64,000 bases of DNA from Chitinophaga nivalis (GTDB taxonomy: Bacteria; Bacteroidota; Bacteroidia; Chitinophagales; Chitinophagaceae), in assembly GCF_025989125.1 (NCBI RefSeq), contig NZ_JAPDNR010000001.1, positions 3,640,301 through 3,704,300 on the forward strand, read 5' to 3'. Below the pieces are notes generated by a model that was not told the origin of the DNA, ran no database searches, and saw nothing but the letters and a program-made list of their open reading frames with translations. Shown in pieces: positions 26,845 to 36,563 of the stretch. Numbering within the stretch: position 1 is the first letter of the stretch; the number at the start of each line of letters is the position of its first letter. A program made the position numbers and the translations under genes.

Positions 26845-27603
26845 GTGACGGATATACGTACATCACCGGTATTGAGTATTATAACGGTTTGTTATAATGC
26901 GGAGAAATATATAGCAGCTACGATTGAGAGTGTGCTGGGCCAGACGTATCCGCATATCGAATACATTATTGTGGATGGTGCGTCGAAAGACGGCACCATG
27001 GCGATTGTGGAACAGTACCGTTCCCGCATTGCCACCGTTGTATCAGAAAAAGATAAAGGCCTGTACGATGCCATGAATAAAGGTATGCAGCTGGCCACCG
27101 GTACCTACCTGTTTTTCCTGAATGCCGACGATGTACTGGCAGATAAAGAAGTGATTACCAAAATGCTGGCCTGCTGTACCGACGCAGATGTATATTACGG
27201 AGAAGCCATGTTCATGGACGAAAATGGTGCCGACCTCGGACTGCGTTCTGTACTGACACCGCAGCGCGTACCGGAACAACTTACCTGGAAAAGCCTGCAG
27301 CATGGCATGGTGGTATCGCACCAGGCATATATTATACGCCGTACACTCAGCCCGTTATATGATCTGCAGTATAAAGTATGCGCGGATATCGACTGGATGA
27401 TCCGTTCATTAAAAGCATCCCGGCAGATTTGCAATACCCATCAGGTAGTGGCTAAGTTCAGGGTGGGCGGTACTTCCAAACAACAGCAGCAACTGGCCTG
27501 GAAAGAGAGGTACCATATCCTGAGCCATCATTATGGTCGGGTGACCAATTTCCTGAATCATGTTTTCATTGCCTGCCGGTATATTTTATCCAAAAAATAC
27601 TAA
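26845..27603 (+). CDS. family 2 glycosyltransferase
   Basis: A 252-residue GT2 enzyme from GTG 26845. The canonical GT-A elements are LSIITVCYNAEKYIAATIES (about 9), YIIVDGASKDGTM (about 39), YDAMNKGMQLATG (about 73) and the DxD-equivalent FFLNADDVLADKE (about 90). It is the last gene of the glycan operon, 10 bp after fdtB, and is followed by a strong terminator. It may transfer the amino sugar made by FdtA/FdtB; that is inference from position. Confidence 0.88.
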   Translation: MTDIRTSPVLSIITVCYNAEKYIAATIESVLGQTYPHIEYIIVDGASKDGTMAIVEQYRSRIATVVSEKDKGLYDAMNKGMQLATGTYLFFLNADDVLADKEVITKMLACCTDADVYYGEAMFMDENGADLGLRSVLTPQRVPEQLTWKSLQHGMVVSHQAYIIRRTLSPLYDLQYKVCADIDWMIRSLKASRQICNTHQVVAKFRVGGTSKQQQQLAWKERYHILSHHYGRVTNFLNHVFIACRYILSKKY

Positions 27604-27621
27604 GTAGCTAACTGATATAAA

Positions 27622-27664
27622 AAAGCGCCCCGCAAGATGATACATCCTGCGGGGCGCTTTTTTA
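27622..27664. terminator. bidirectional terminator between glycan operon and yfhO-like gene
   Basis: AAAGCGCCCCGCA pairs with TGCGGGGCGCTTT, with runs of A and T on both sides. It serves the convergent genes. Confidence 0.85.
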
Positions 27665-27682
27665 TATCGGTAACCGGAATGC

Positions 27683-30172
27683 TTACGCTGCTTTTTTCCG
27701 CTGCGCAATGATTTCCCATATCAAGGCTACTGCTACGAGGATGAGCAGGAGCGTAGAGGATATACCGGAAATTTTCATACCCAGGAAGAATGTTTTTGGT
27801 TCAAACTTCATGTCGATTTTATGCTGTCCGGCCGGGATTTTGATGGCCCGTAAAGCATAGTCGGCCCGGATGATATCTGCTGGTTTACCATCGATGTACG
27901 CACTCCATCCTGCAGGATAGTAGATTTCAGAGAATACACCCAAACCGTCGTGTGTATTGTTGGAAGCATACTGCAGGCTGTTGAGGCTGTACTGTGTCAG
28001 TTTGATGTTTGCTGCACTGTCGGCCACCGGGGTGAAATTGCTCAGTTGTGCCTGGAAACGTTTATCGATAACCGCAGAATCGCGGGTATTCATGTAATCC
28101 AGTGTTTTCATTTCGGTGTTGGCATCCGGGGCCCACTGTATGCCTTTTACAAACCAGGCATTGCCATAGGCATCCGGGTTGCGCTGCGCTACCGGCTGAC
28201 GGGATTGCTGATCAGGCACGATGAAATATTTGGTGTTGAGCATGTTCAACACTTTCATATTGTTTTTGGCAATCTGGTGCGTGATCAGATCCTGGTAGAT
28301 CCAGAGTTTAGCGGGGCTGTAACCACCGATGTTTTTATGGAAATAAGAAGGAGTGGCATCGTCAAACGGACTCGTTGTCACATTAAACACGCGGTAATAA
28401 GGGTCCGGATCCTGTTTGATTTGCAGGTCGGCCTGAGAAGGCGCCAGCTGCGTCATGAAGGTGGTTTCTTCCACGAAGCTTTCGTTGTTCAGGTAATTTT
28501 TATCTACCTGTACCAGATCGATGGTAACGGCTACGGTAATGATGATAGCCGCTGTTTGCCATTTCAGCTTATCGGTGATGAACGCCCAGATAGTACCTGC
28601 AGCAATGGCTACAAATACCAGGGAACGGATACTGTCTTTCAACAACAGGCTGCTGCGGTCTTTTTCCAGGGCGCGGATCATGAGTTTGGCGTTTTCTTCG
28701 CCACCCATCATCTGAGCAAAGTATTGTAACATACTGGCATCGCTGTGACCACTGAAGTTCAGGAACATGGAACCGAATACGCCTACCACGAGGAGGAGAC
28801 CACCAGTGATATACACGGCATTTTTCAGTTTCAGCAGCAGTTCCTGTTTGGTATGTTTACCGCTGGCTACTTCCTGTAAAGCCCATGCGGCCAACACCAC
28901 AAAGGTCAGGGAAGGCAGCACCAGGGCCTGGGCCGGGGCCCGGAATTTATTATAGAGCGGCAGGTGATAGAACAGGAAGTTATTGATAATACCGAAGTTC
29001 TTACCCCATGCCAGCACGAAACCAATTACGGTTACTACCAGGAGCCACCATTTGTGCCAGCTCTTTACTAACAATAAAGACAGTACGAAAAGGAAACAGA
29101 TGATAGCGCCAACATATACTGTACCGGAAGTACCTCTCGCCTGTGCACCATAGTACATCGGGAACTTCATTTGTTCCATCATTTGTTCTGCCTGTGCCGG
29201 CGGAGCGCCGAGGCTCACCATTTGTTCATACACATGGGAACCGGTATTCAGTTTTTCTCCGGAGGAGTTACCTACGAATCCGGGAATGAGCATGGTAAAA
29301 GATTCCAGGGTACCATAGCTCCAGTCGAATGCGTAGTCGATATCCAGGCCGGTAGATTTTTTCTGTACTTTGCCGGTGTCGTCCAGTGTCAGTTCTGATT
29401 TACCACCACGCATGGTATAATCGGTATACTCACGGGTGATCAGGAGATTCTCCATAGAAGGAAGGCTCGCCAGTACGGCGGCAATCACGAGTACCACGCT
29501 GGCTTTAAAGAATTGCGGCAGTGTTTTGGTTTGTAACGCATGTACAAAAGCACCTACCGCCAGGCATAATACCATGATCAGGGTATAATAGATCATCTGG
29601 AGGTGGTTATTGTAGATGAGCATGGCGGTAGCCAGGGCGGTGACTGCGGCGCCGATGATATAGCGGCCCCTGAAAGCAAGAATAATACCCGCCAGTACTG
29701 CCGGCATGAGGGCAATATCCCACATTTTGGTGACGTGTCCGAAATTGATGAGTACCACATTATAGGAACAGAACGCAAAAGCGATGGCTCCCATAATACG
29801 TATCCAGTATTTGAAGTCCAGGATGCAGAGTAGCAGGTACATGCTGATCATGGCCATGAATAACATATTGATAGGGGCTGGCAGGAATAGGGTAGCTACC
29901 CTGTTCATATAGGCTACCTTGTTGGCGCCGGGACCTGTATACACCACATAGGTGGGCATACCAGCGAACATACTGTTAGTCCATAGGGGATGTTCGCCGG
30001 TTTTTTCATAAAAGTCCTTTGCTTCTTTGGCCATACCCTCCACGTTCATCATGTCGCTTTGGTTTACTATTTTGCCTTCCAGTGCAGGAGCGCAATATAC
30101 CGCGGCCAGCAAAATGAAAATCCCTATTGCTGCGAGATGTGGAAGAATGGCTTTTAGCCAGTTTTGCTTCAT
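27683..30172 (-). CDS. YfhO-family membrane protein
   Basis: An 829-residue inner-membrane protein with about 13 hydrophobic segments. The first is at residues 12-32, the main bundle covers about 80-560, and the last is at about 800-822. A large periplasmic stretch (about 560-795) contains GVFSEIYYPAGWSAYIDGK and LRAIKIPAGQHKIDMKFEP, the family's C-terminal signature. YfhO proteins belong to the GT-C-like clan and are linked to glycosylation of cell-wall polymers or lipids in other bacteria. Function here is not known. Convergent with the glycan operon. Confidence 0.85.
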   Translation of the reverse strand: MKQNWLKAILPHLAAIGIFILLAAVYCAPALEGKIVNQSDMMNVEGMAKEAKDFYEKTGEHPLWTNSMFAGMPTYVVYTGPGANKVAYMNRVATLFLPAPINMLFMAMISMYLLLCILDFKYWIRIMGAIAFAFCSYNVVLINFGHVTKMWDIALMPAVLAGIILAFRGRYIIGAAVTALATAMLIYNNHLQMIYYTLIMVLCLAVGAFVHALQTKTLPQFFKASVVLVIAAVLASLPSMENLLITREYTDYTMRGGKSELTLDDTGKVQKKSTGLDIDYAFDWSYGTLESFTMLIPGFVGNSSGEKLNTGSHVYEQMVSLGAPPAQAEQMMEQMKFPMYYGAQARGTSGTVYVGAIICFLFVLSLLLVKSWHKWWLLVVTVIGFVLAWGKNFGIINNFLFYHLPLYNKFRAPAQALVLPSLTFVVLAAWALQEVASGKHTKQELLLKLKNAVYITGGLLLVVGVFGSMFLNFSGHSDASMLQYFAQMMGGEENAKLMIRALEKDRSSLLLKDSIRSLVFVAIAAGTIWAFITDKLKWQTAAIIITVAVTIDLVQVDKNYLNNESFVEETTFMTQLAPSQADLQIKQDPDPYYRVFNVTTSPFDDATPSYFHKNIGGYSPAKLWIYQDLITHQIAKNNMKVLNMLNTKYFIVPDQQSRQPVAQRNPDAYGNAWFVKGIQWAPDANTEMKTLDYMNTRDSAVIDKRFQAQLSNFTPVADSAANIKLTQYSLNSLQYASNNTHDGLGVFSEIYYPAGWSAYIDGKPADIIRADYALRAIKIPAGQHKIDMKFEPKTFFLGMKISGISSTLLLILVAVALIWEIIAQRKKAA

Positions 30173-30234
30173 CGGATATCTTTGATTTAGTTTTAAAGAA
30201 ACAAAAATAACTGTAATTTATCCGAAATTTCAAT

Positions 30235-30516
30235 ATGCGCCTGATCCGTTTTGTGTTAAAATTTGCTTTTATCTGTAATCTGTGTTTTCTGATTGGTGAA
30301 ATACTGCGCATTACTGTTTATAATCACCAGCTGGATGCTGTGGTGAGTCATGTATTGGTATTAGGGGTGGGGGTGGCTTTTCCCGTGAACCTGGTGGTAT
30401 GCGTATTGGCAGGTGTGCTGGTACTACTGCGAAAAATATCGTGGAAATCGCTACCACCCTGGTTATATTTGTTGAATATTGCTATTTTGATTTTTCAACT
30501 TATAGTTAACTACTGA
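30235..30516 (+). CDS. small membrane protein of unknown function
   Basis: A 93-residue protein with about three hydrophobic helices (residues 5-25, 33-63, 73-91) and a short basic loop (RKISWK). No family recognised. Its stop overlaps the start of the queuosine-precursor transporter gene (TGATG), pointing to translational coupling, so it may be an accessory to that transporter or merely share its transcript. Confidence 0.6.
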   Translation: MRLIRFVLKFAFICNLCFLIGEILRITVYNHQLDAVVSHVLVLGVGVAFPVNLVVCVLAGVLVLLRKISWKSLPPWLYLLNIAILIFQLIVNY

Positions 30517-31298
30517 TGATAAAAACGTTACTAAACGATAAACCCACTAAGCTGTTTGTATTGTTTACCAGCTTTTTTGTTGCCAATGCATTGATTGCGG
30601 AGTGCATCGGGGGAAAACTGTTTTCACTGGAACAGTTACTGGGATTACCCGTACATACCTTTACGTTATTTGGCCAGAGTGGGCTGGCCTACACGCTTAC
30701 AGCCGGTGTGCTGTTATGGCCGCTGGAGTTTGTGATGACGGATATTGTGAATGAATACTTTGGGCCTAAAGCTGTGCGGCGTATCTCCTACATTGCGGTG
30801 GGGCTGATCTTCTATGCTTTTATCATGTTTTTTGTGGCCATGAAAGTACCGGCAGACGGCTGGTGGCTGGGAAGCCGCAGTGAAGCAGGTATTCCTAATA
30901 TGCAAACGGCCTTTGAGAGTATTTTCGGACAGGGGATGTGGATCATCCTGGGTAGTTTAACTGCTTTTCTGGTCAGCCAGATTGTAGACGTTACCGTCTT
31001 CCACAGGATAAAAAAGCGTACCGGTGAAAAACATGTATGGCTGAGAGCTACCGGTTCTACACTGGTATCGCAGCTGGTAGACAGCTTCATTGTATTGTAC
31101 ATTGCCTTTAAATTGGGGAACGACTGGAGCTGGCAGCGCGTACTGGCTATCTGCCTGGTGAATTACAGTTATAAATTTGTAGTGGCCATTGCTTTAACGC
31201 CGCTTATTTACTTACTGGAAAACCGGATCGAAAAATTCCTGGGACCTGAAACAGCTGCAAAGATGAAAGCGGCTGCCATGGGGAAGGAGACGGCATAA
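30516..31298 (+). CDS. queuosine precursor transporter (YhhQ/VUT family)
   Basis: A 260-residue inner-membrane protein of the VUT/YhhQ family, which imports preQ0/preQ1 for tRNA queuosine synthesis. Signatures are FFVANALIAECIGGKLF (about 20), WPLEFVMTDIVNEYFG (about 68), SQIVDVTVFHRIKKRTG (about 150), WLRATGSTLVSQLVDSF (about 173) and the C-terminal YKFVVAIALTPLIYLLE. The number of helices (about 6-7) fits. Ends at a strong bidirectional terminator. Confidence 0.9.
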   Translation: MIKTLLNDKPTKLFVLFTSFFVANALIAECIGGKLFSLEQLLGLPVHTFTLFGQSGLAYTLTAGVLLWPLEFVMTDIVNEYFGPKAVRRISYIAVGLIFYAFIMFFVAMKVPADGWWLGSRSEAGIPNMQTAFESIFGQGMWIILGSLTAFLVSQIVDVTVFHRIKKRTGEKHVWLRATGSTLVSQLVDSFIVLYIAFKLGNDWSWQRVLAICLVNYSYKFVVAIALTPLIYLLENRIEKFLGPETAAKMKAAAMGKETA

Positions 31299-31302
31299 TA
31301 CT

Positions 31303-31346
31303 TTTTTTCGGGAGATGAACAACCGTTGTTCATCTCCCGAAAAAAC
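31303..31346. terminator. bidirectional terminator between transporter and Nudix genes
   Basis: A 16-bp perfect stem TCGGGAGATGAACAA / TTGTTCATCTCCCGA with CCG loop, flanked by T7 and A6. Confidence 0.88.
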
Positions 31347-31350
31347 AGGT

Positions 31351-31806
31351 TTAATATTTATTTTTAATGATGTCTGCTACTACTTTATCAATAGGTAGGG
31401 TCACCGCAGCCGCAGAAAAATCATCCCAATCCATCCAGCGGGGATGTTCTATTTCTTCCGCGCCTTCCGGTACGGCAAAATCGAATGGCTGCGACAAAGG
31501 CACTGCCAGAAAAGGGGAGAGCGGTTTCACCAGGTAATAAATAGAGATGATCTGTGTTTCGTTATCGAATGCAGAGATCTGAAAGAAGTCGGTGGTATAG
31601 ATATGTTCTGCTACCTCCACGGACTGGCCCAGTTCTTCCTGCCATTCCCGTACAATACATTCCAGTGTACCTTCTCCGAATTCCAGTCCGCCGCCGGGAA
31701 ATTTGGTATAATAACCCCCACGGATATACTCATCAGACACCAATACCTGTTTTTTGTCGTTGATCATGATCCCGTATACCCTTACATTAAATCCTGTGCT
31801 TGCCAT
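31351..31806 (-). CDS. Nudix hydrolase
   Basis: A 151-residue protein with a full Nudix box, GGGLEFGEGTLECIVREWQ followed by EELG (about residues 38-61, GX5EX7REUXEEXGU). The N-terminal strand FNVRVYGIMINDKKQVLVSD and the C-terminal EIEHPRWMDWDDF are usual for the fold. It should hydrolyse a nucleoside diphosphate linked to another moiety; substrate unknown. A single gene. Confidence 0.88.
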   Translation of the reverse strand: MASTGFNVRVYGIMINDKKQVLVSDEYIRGGYYTKFPGGGLEFGEGTLECIVREWQEELGQSVEVAEHIYTTDFFQISAFDNETQIISIYYLVKPLSPFLAVPLSQPFDFAVPEGAEEIEHPRWMDWDDFSAAAVTLPIDKVVADIIKNKY

Positions 31807-32134
31807 GATGTATTATTTTTAGCGTAGTTGTTTATGGTCAATAATCCTTTCCGGAAAAGATAGCAATTTACACTTCATCTTAATAATGTAACCGAACCTT
31901 TTATCATTTTCTATTTTTTCATCTGGTTCAGGTAACGGATAACGTATACATAACCGCCTGTTGGCCGGGGTGCACCTTTGACAAAAAGGGCATCAATAGC
32001 AATAAAATTGCGACAAATAAACGATTATGATATAGGGATACATGCAGCAGGTGACAGTTAACAGCTGCTGTAATAGGAGGTGCTGGCTATGATCCGCCGG
32101 GAGAGGTGTCGCTTTTTAGTGCGATGCCCTAAAT
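31807..32134. other. intergenic region without recognisable gene
   Basis: 328 bp upstream of the Nudix gene and downstream of corA. It has a weak CAGCAG/CTGCTG hairpin near 32044-32069 and a poor CGC/GCG hairpin near 32110. No ORF or strong signal seen. Confidence 0.6.
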
Positions 32135-33085
32135 TTAGAATAATTTTTTCTTCATAAAATACCAGCTCAATACAACTGATATGATAATGGAAATGATGAT
32201 GGGAATATAAAATGCGTGAGAAGTATGTTGGTAGGGGATATCCACGTTCATACCGTAAATACTTGCCACCAGCATGGGGAAAGTTAATACAATAGTGATG
32301 GATGTCAACCTTTTCATGATGAGATTCAGGTTGTTGGAAATGATGCTGGCAAATGCATCCATGGTGCTGCTCAGGATGTTGGTATAGATGTTTGCCATTT
32401 CCAATGCCTGAGAGGTATCTACGATCAGGTCGTTGAGGAATTCTTTTTCATCTTCGTTGAGTCCCAGGAAATTGGTACGTTCCAGTTTCATGAGCAGTAG
32501 TTCATTACTGCGCAGGGCTGTTACAAAGTATACCAGACTTTTTTGTATCCGCATGATGGCGAGTAGTTCCTCATTCCGGTTGGCGGCGTACAGTCTTTGT
32601 TCCAGGAGATTTCTGCGCTGATTGATTTCTTTCAGGTGATCGAGGAAGTTCATGACAACTTTCTCGAAAATTTTCAGCACCATCATATTCCTTTTTTCCG
32701 GAGAGCGGTTGTGGAAAGTAGTCAGGAAGCGTTTAATGGCGGCGTTGTCGAAAGAGTTGACTGTGATGATCTGGTTGTGCGTGAGGATGATTACAATCGG
32801 AATGGTGATGTAATAGGCATCGCTTTCATTGATGGAAGAGTTATTTTCCGTCGGCGTTTTAATAACGATGAGTTTCACGTTATCTTCCAGCTCATACCGC
32901 GCTTTTTCATCAATATCCAGGGAGTCCGTGAGGAAGTCGAGGGGGATATCCAGTTTGTTGGACAATTCTTCGAATTCTGCTTGTTTTAAAGGCGGGGTAA
33001 TATTCACCCACGCGCCGTTTTCAGGCTGGCTGATCTCAACAGTCCTGGAGTCTATATTGGTGAAATACTGGATCATCGGGCGCAA
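32135..33085 (-). CDS. corA: CorA-family divalent cation transporter
   Basis: A 316-residue protein with the CorA plan: a cytoplasmic alpha/beta N-terminal domain (1-160), a long helix (about 170-255) and two C-terminal membrane helices (about 258-277 and 290-308). The signature YGMNV (GMN, about 281) sits between the helices. A poorly charged C-terminus, KKKLF, follows. It moves Mg2+ (or Co2+/Ni2+) across the inner membrane as a pentamer. Single gene, divergent from the flippase at 33169. Confidence 0.93.
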   Translation of the reverse strand: MRPMIQYFTNIDSRTVEISQPENGAWVNITPPLKQAEFEELSNKLDIPLDFLTDSLDIDEKARYELEDNVKLIVIKTPTENNSSINESDAYYITIPIVIILTHNQIITVNSFDNAAIKRFLTTFHNRSPEKRNMMVLKIFEKVVMNFLDHLKEINQRRNLLEQRLYAANRNEELLAIMRIQKSLVYFVTALRSNELLLMKLERTNFLGLNEDEKEFLNDLIVDTSQALEMANIYTNILSSTMDAFASIISNNLNLIMKRLTSITIVLTFPMLVASIYGMNVDIPYQHTSHAFYIPIIISIIISVVLSWYFMKKKLF

Positions 33086-33168
33086 AGGTAGTTAAATTGT
33101 TGAAGGTTGTTGGCTTTTAATGTAATATTGTACATTTGATAATAAACGTAAATTTTTTTAATATATAA

Positions 33169-34656
33169 ATGGGAGTAGTAAAACATCAGAGTATTCAATC
33201 AACAGTGCTGATTTATATCGGGTTCGCGATAGGGGGGATCAATACGCTTTTGCTGTTTCCGCATTTTTTTTCAGATGATGAGTATGCCCTTACCCGTCTT
33301 TTCCTGGAGATAGGGGTGATGCTGGTACCTTTTTGTACTTTCAGCACGGGTCTCACCATCAACCGGTTTTATCCCTACTACGACAGTCATCTGCCCGATA
33401 AAAAGAATGACCTGCTCAGCTGGTCGCTGGTAGCTACTTTTGCCGGCTTCTTATTGTTCGTATTGGGGACCTTGATTTTTAAAGACCTGGTGATCCGGAA
33501 ATATTCTACCAACTCACCGTTGTTTATTGAGTATTTCTACATGTTGTATCCCTATGTGCTGTTCTTTACGCTGTTTGCGCTATTCGAGAGCTATAGCTGG
33601 TCGCGGCATGAAACGGTGGTGCCTAACTTCCTGAAAGAGCTGGTACTGCGGGTAGTCACCACCCTGCTGATAGTGCTGTATAAGTTCAGGGTGATTAATT
33701 TTACTACGTTTCTCTGGTTATTCTCGCTCACTTCTGCCGGCACGCTGGCGATACTATTATATTATTTGCGGAAGCATCACCTGCTGCATTTTACTTTCCG
33801 GGTGAGTAATGTGACCCGGCGCTTATTCCGCCGCATGGCCGTCTATTCCCTTTCTTTGCTGGGCGCTACCATGTTTTCCCTGGTGGCACAGAATATCAAC
33901 GGGTTGATCATCTCCAGCACCAAAGGATTGAATAATGTGGCCTACCTGAGTATCGCCACTTATATGGCTACCCTGATACAGGTGCCGCAGCGCAGTATTG
34001 CTGCTATTGCGATACCGGTACTGGCGCAGTCCTGGAAGGATAAAAACCTGGCAAAAATCGGGGAGATCTATATTAAATCCTCTTTGCTGCAACTGATCGC
34101 CGCCCTGTTTATTTTCCTGGCTATCTGGCTGAATATCGATGATATTTTTGCCTTGCTGCCTCCCGCCTATGGGGTAGGTAAGTATGTGGTGTTTTACCTG
34201 GGTATATCCCGTGTAATAGACCTGGGAACAGGGTTGAACAGTCAGTTGCTCAGTACCTCCCGTTTGTGGCGGTTCGACCTGTTCAGCTCCGCTATTCTGC
34301 TGGCCCTGTCTTTCCCGCTCAACTATTTCCTGATTGCGAAATATGGGCTGATCGGAACAGGATACGCCAGCTTGTTGTCGATGTTTGTGTTCAATACCAT
34401 CCGGTGCCTGTTTATCTGGAAGAAATTCGGGCTGCAACCTTTTTCCGTGGGTACGGCAAAAGCAATCGGAGTGGCGGTGCTTTCCTATCTGGGTACCTGC
34501 TGGCTGCCTAATGTGGGACAACCTATTCTGGATATGATGATCCGGGGAGCTGTATTTTCATTCCTGTTTATTTTTGGTATACTTGTGTTCCGTGTTTCCG
34601 ACGACATTAGCTCTACGCTGTATGGCTGGGCCAATAAGATAAGACGGCGGAAGTAA
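33169..34656 (+). CDS. oligosaccharide flippase family protein (Wzx-like)
   Basis: A 495-residue inner-membrane protein with about 12-14 hydrophobic segments spread evenly along its length, as in polysaccharide-export flippases. It starts with VLIYIGFAIGGINTLLLFP, and the middle has NGLIISSTKGLNNVAYLSIA and a helix-rich C-terminus ending in KIRRRK. No signal peptide. It probably flips a lipid-linked glycan. It is followed by a methyltransferase and a GT2 gene, so this is a second glycan operon distinct from that at 22-27 kb. Confidence 0.82.
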   Translation: MGVVKHQSIQSTVLIYIGFAIGGINTLLLFPHFFSDDEYALTRLFLEIGVMLVPFCTFSTGLTINRFYPYYDSHLPDKKNDLLSWSLVATFAGFLLFVLGTLIFKDLVIRKYSTNSPLFIEYFYMLYPYVLFFTLFALFESYSWSRHETVVPNFLKELVLRVVTTLLIVLYKFRVINFTTFLWLFSLTSAGTLAILLYYLRKHHLLHFTFRVSNVTRRLFRRMAVYSLSLLGATMFSLVAQNINGLIISSTKGLNNVAYLSIATYMATLIQVPQRSIAAIAIPVLAQSWKDKNLAKIGEIYIKSSLLQLIAALFIFLAIWLNIDDIFALLPPAYGVGKYVVFYLGISRVIDLGTGLNSQLLSTSRLWRFDLFSSAILLALSFPLNYFLIAKYGLIGTGYASLLSMFVFNTIRCLFIWKKFGLQPFSVGTAKAIGVAVLSYLGTCWLPNVGQPILDMMIRGAVFSFLFIFGILVFRVSDDISSTLYGWANKIRRRK

Positions 34657-34699
34657 GACTGTGCTTATTGATTAACCGATAGTAATCGTCATTCTATAT

Positions 34700-35647
34700 A
34701 TGAATTGTAAGTATTGTAACAGTGATCTGGCCGTTTTTCACACGGATATGTTTGATAACCGTTATGGTTATCCGGGACAGTATACCATGTGGAAATGCCA
34801 TGATTGCGATCACCTGTCATTGGAAGGTGCTTTTACACCGGAGATGTTACAGGAATTGTATTCCAAATACTATCCGAGGAAACACCTGGATATCAATGCC
34901 TGGGAACCTTTTGAAAAAGTGAGTGGCCTGAAAGCCTGGTTTGGCGGATTAAAAAGCGCCGCCTATCACTGGATTCCTGCCAATGTACGTATCCTGGATA
35001 TTGGCTGCGGTTTCGGCCAAACGCTGGGATACCACCAGAACCGGGGATGTGAAGTACATGGGGTGGAAGCAGACGACAATATCCGCCGTGTGGAAGAAAA
35101 GTATGGCTTTAACATCAAGGTAGGCCTGTTCGACCCGGAACAATACACGCCCGGTTATTTTGATTATGTGACGATGGACCAGGTGATTGAACACGTGACC
35201 GACCCGGTGGCTTCCATGCAGGGTATTGCCAAAATTCTGAAACCCGGTGGCAAGGCTATTCTCACAACTCCCAATGCGAAAGGTTGGGGCGTAACGCTGT
35301 TTGGGAAAAAATGGGCGCACTGGCATACGCCCTACCACCTGCACCTCTTCTCCAAAAAATCCATGAAGAAGTACGCCGCAGCGGCCGGACTGGAGCTGGA
35401 GAGAAGTATTACGATTACGAATTCTGAATGGTTGCACTACCAATGGCTGCATATGGCCGCTTATCCGAAACCCGGTGAGATCTCTGTTTTCTGGACACCC
35501 AATATGCCCCGGACAGCTTCCCAGCGGTTGAAGATGAAGGTCCTGGCCGGCATCCACAGGCTGAAGATAAATTACCTGATTACCCGTTTCTTTGACGCAT
35601 TGAATGTGGGGGATAACAGTATTTACTTTTTAAAGAAACCGATGTAA
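34700..35647 (+). CDS. class I methyltransferase with N-terminal zinc ribbon
   Basis: A 315-residue protein. The N-terminus has paired cysteines, CKYCNSD (3-6) and CHDCDHL (about 32-35), probably a zinc ribbon. The methyltransferase domain has motif I ILDIGCGFGQTLGYH (about 98), an acidic strand end VHGVEADDN (about 122), VTMDQVIEHVTDP and LKPGGKAILTTPNAKG (about 185). The architecture is common among sugar and lipid C/O-methyltransferases in glycan clusters. Stop overlaps the next start (TAATG). Confidence 0.85.
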   Translation: MNCKYCNSDLAVFHTDMFDNRYGYPGQYTMWKCHDCDHLSLEGAFTPEMLQELYSKYYPRKHLDINAWEPFEKVSGLKAWFGGLKSAAYHWIPANVRILDIGCGFGQTLGYHQNRGCEVHGVEADDNIRRVEEKYGFNIKVGLFDPEQYTPGYFDYVTMDQVIEHVTDPVASMQGIAKILKPGGKAILTTPNAKGWGVTLFGKKWAHWHTPYHLHLFSKKSMKKYAAAAGLELERSITITNSEWLHYQWLHMAAYPKPGEISVFWTPNMPRTASQRLKMKVLAGIHRLKINYLITRFFDALNVGDNSIYFLKKPM

Positions 35648-36483
35648 TGGCGCCGAAAGTATTTATTTTCCTCCCTGTGCATAACAGGAAAGAGATTACC
35701 CGCACGTTTATAACTTCTTTATTGCAGCAGACCTTTACCAACTATCACCTGGTATTGATTGATGATGGTTCCACCGATGGTACGGCGGATATGGTTACTT
35801 CCCTGCTGCCGGCAGCCACGGTGATTACCGGTACCGGCGACTGGTGGTGGGGCGGCAGTTTACAACAGGGGTATAACTGGATATGCGGGCAAACCTTACA
35901 GGAGGGAGACCTGGTACTGATTGCCAATGACGATGTGGAATTTGCACCGGATTACCTGCAACAAGGGGTGGATTATATGCATACAGCACCGGACACCTTG
36001 CTTTTATCGCAGGCTTACAGCAAACAAACCGGTCAGCTGACCGATATTGGGGTAGTGCTTGACTGGCGAAAGCTGACGTTTACACCGGCTACGAATATAG
36101 CGGATATTAACTGCCTGTCTACACGAGGCCTGTTCCTGACGGCGAAGGCCTTACTGGCTACCGGCGGTTTCCGTCCTGCTTTATTACCGCATTACTTTTC
36201 TGATTATGAGTTTACACTGCGGGCGCAGCGGAAAGGATTTAAGCTGACCAGCGATCCGCGTGTACGGTTATTGATGAATGAAGAAACAACGGGCATACAT
36301 CAGCTGAAAGGAGTATCTGTCTGGAAATACCTGAAAAAGATATTTTCCAAACGGGCAGTTGGTAACCCGGTTTATTACTTTGTATTTATCTGGTTATCGT
36401 GTCCGGCGAAATATATTCCGCTGAATCTATGCCGGGTATGTGTAGGATTTGTAAAGACGTTCCTGCAGAATAGCCTGGCTTAA
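35647..36483 (+). CDS. family 2 glycosyltransferase (rhamnosyltransferase-like)
   Basis: A 278-residue GT2 enzyme: VFIFLPVHNRKEITRTFITS (residues 4-23), VLIDDGSTDGTADMV (about 36), a Trp-rich acceptor loop GDWWWGGSLQQGYNW (about 64-78) and the metal-binding NDDVEF (about 95). HYFSDYEFTLRAQRKGF (about 182) matches the GT2 ED-like motif. It overlaps the methyltransferase gene by one base and closes the operon, followed by a strong terminator. Confidence 0.86.
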   Translation: MAPKVFIFLPVHNRKEITRTFITSLLQQTFTNYHLVLIDDGSTDGTADMVTSLLPAATVITGTGDWWWGGSLQQGYNWICGQTLQEGDLVLIANDDVEFAPDYLQQGVDYMHTAPDTLLLSQAYSKQTGQLTDIGVVLDWRKLTFTPATNIADINCLSTRGLFLTAKALLATGGFRPALLPHYFSDYEFTLRAQRKGFKLTSDPRVRLLMNEETTGIHQLKGVSVWKYLKKIFSKRAVGNPVYYFVFIWLSCPAKYIPLNLCRVCVGFVKTFLQNSLA

Positions 36484-36495
36484 ATGCCGCATCAT

Positions 36496-36545
36496 AAAAA
36501 GCACGAAGCGAACAATCCATCTGATTGTTCGCTTCGTGCTTTTTA
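36496..36545. terminator. strong bidirectional terminator
   Basis: A stem of 22 bp (AAAAAGCACGAAGCGAAC... with its complement) with a CATCT loop. It separates the second glycan operon from dapF. Confidence 0.9.
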
Positions 36546-36563
36546 TGGTATACCGCAGGGCAA

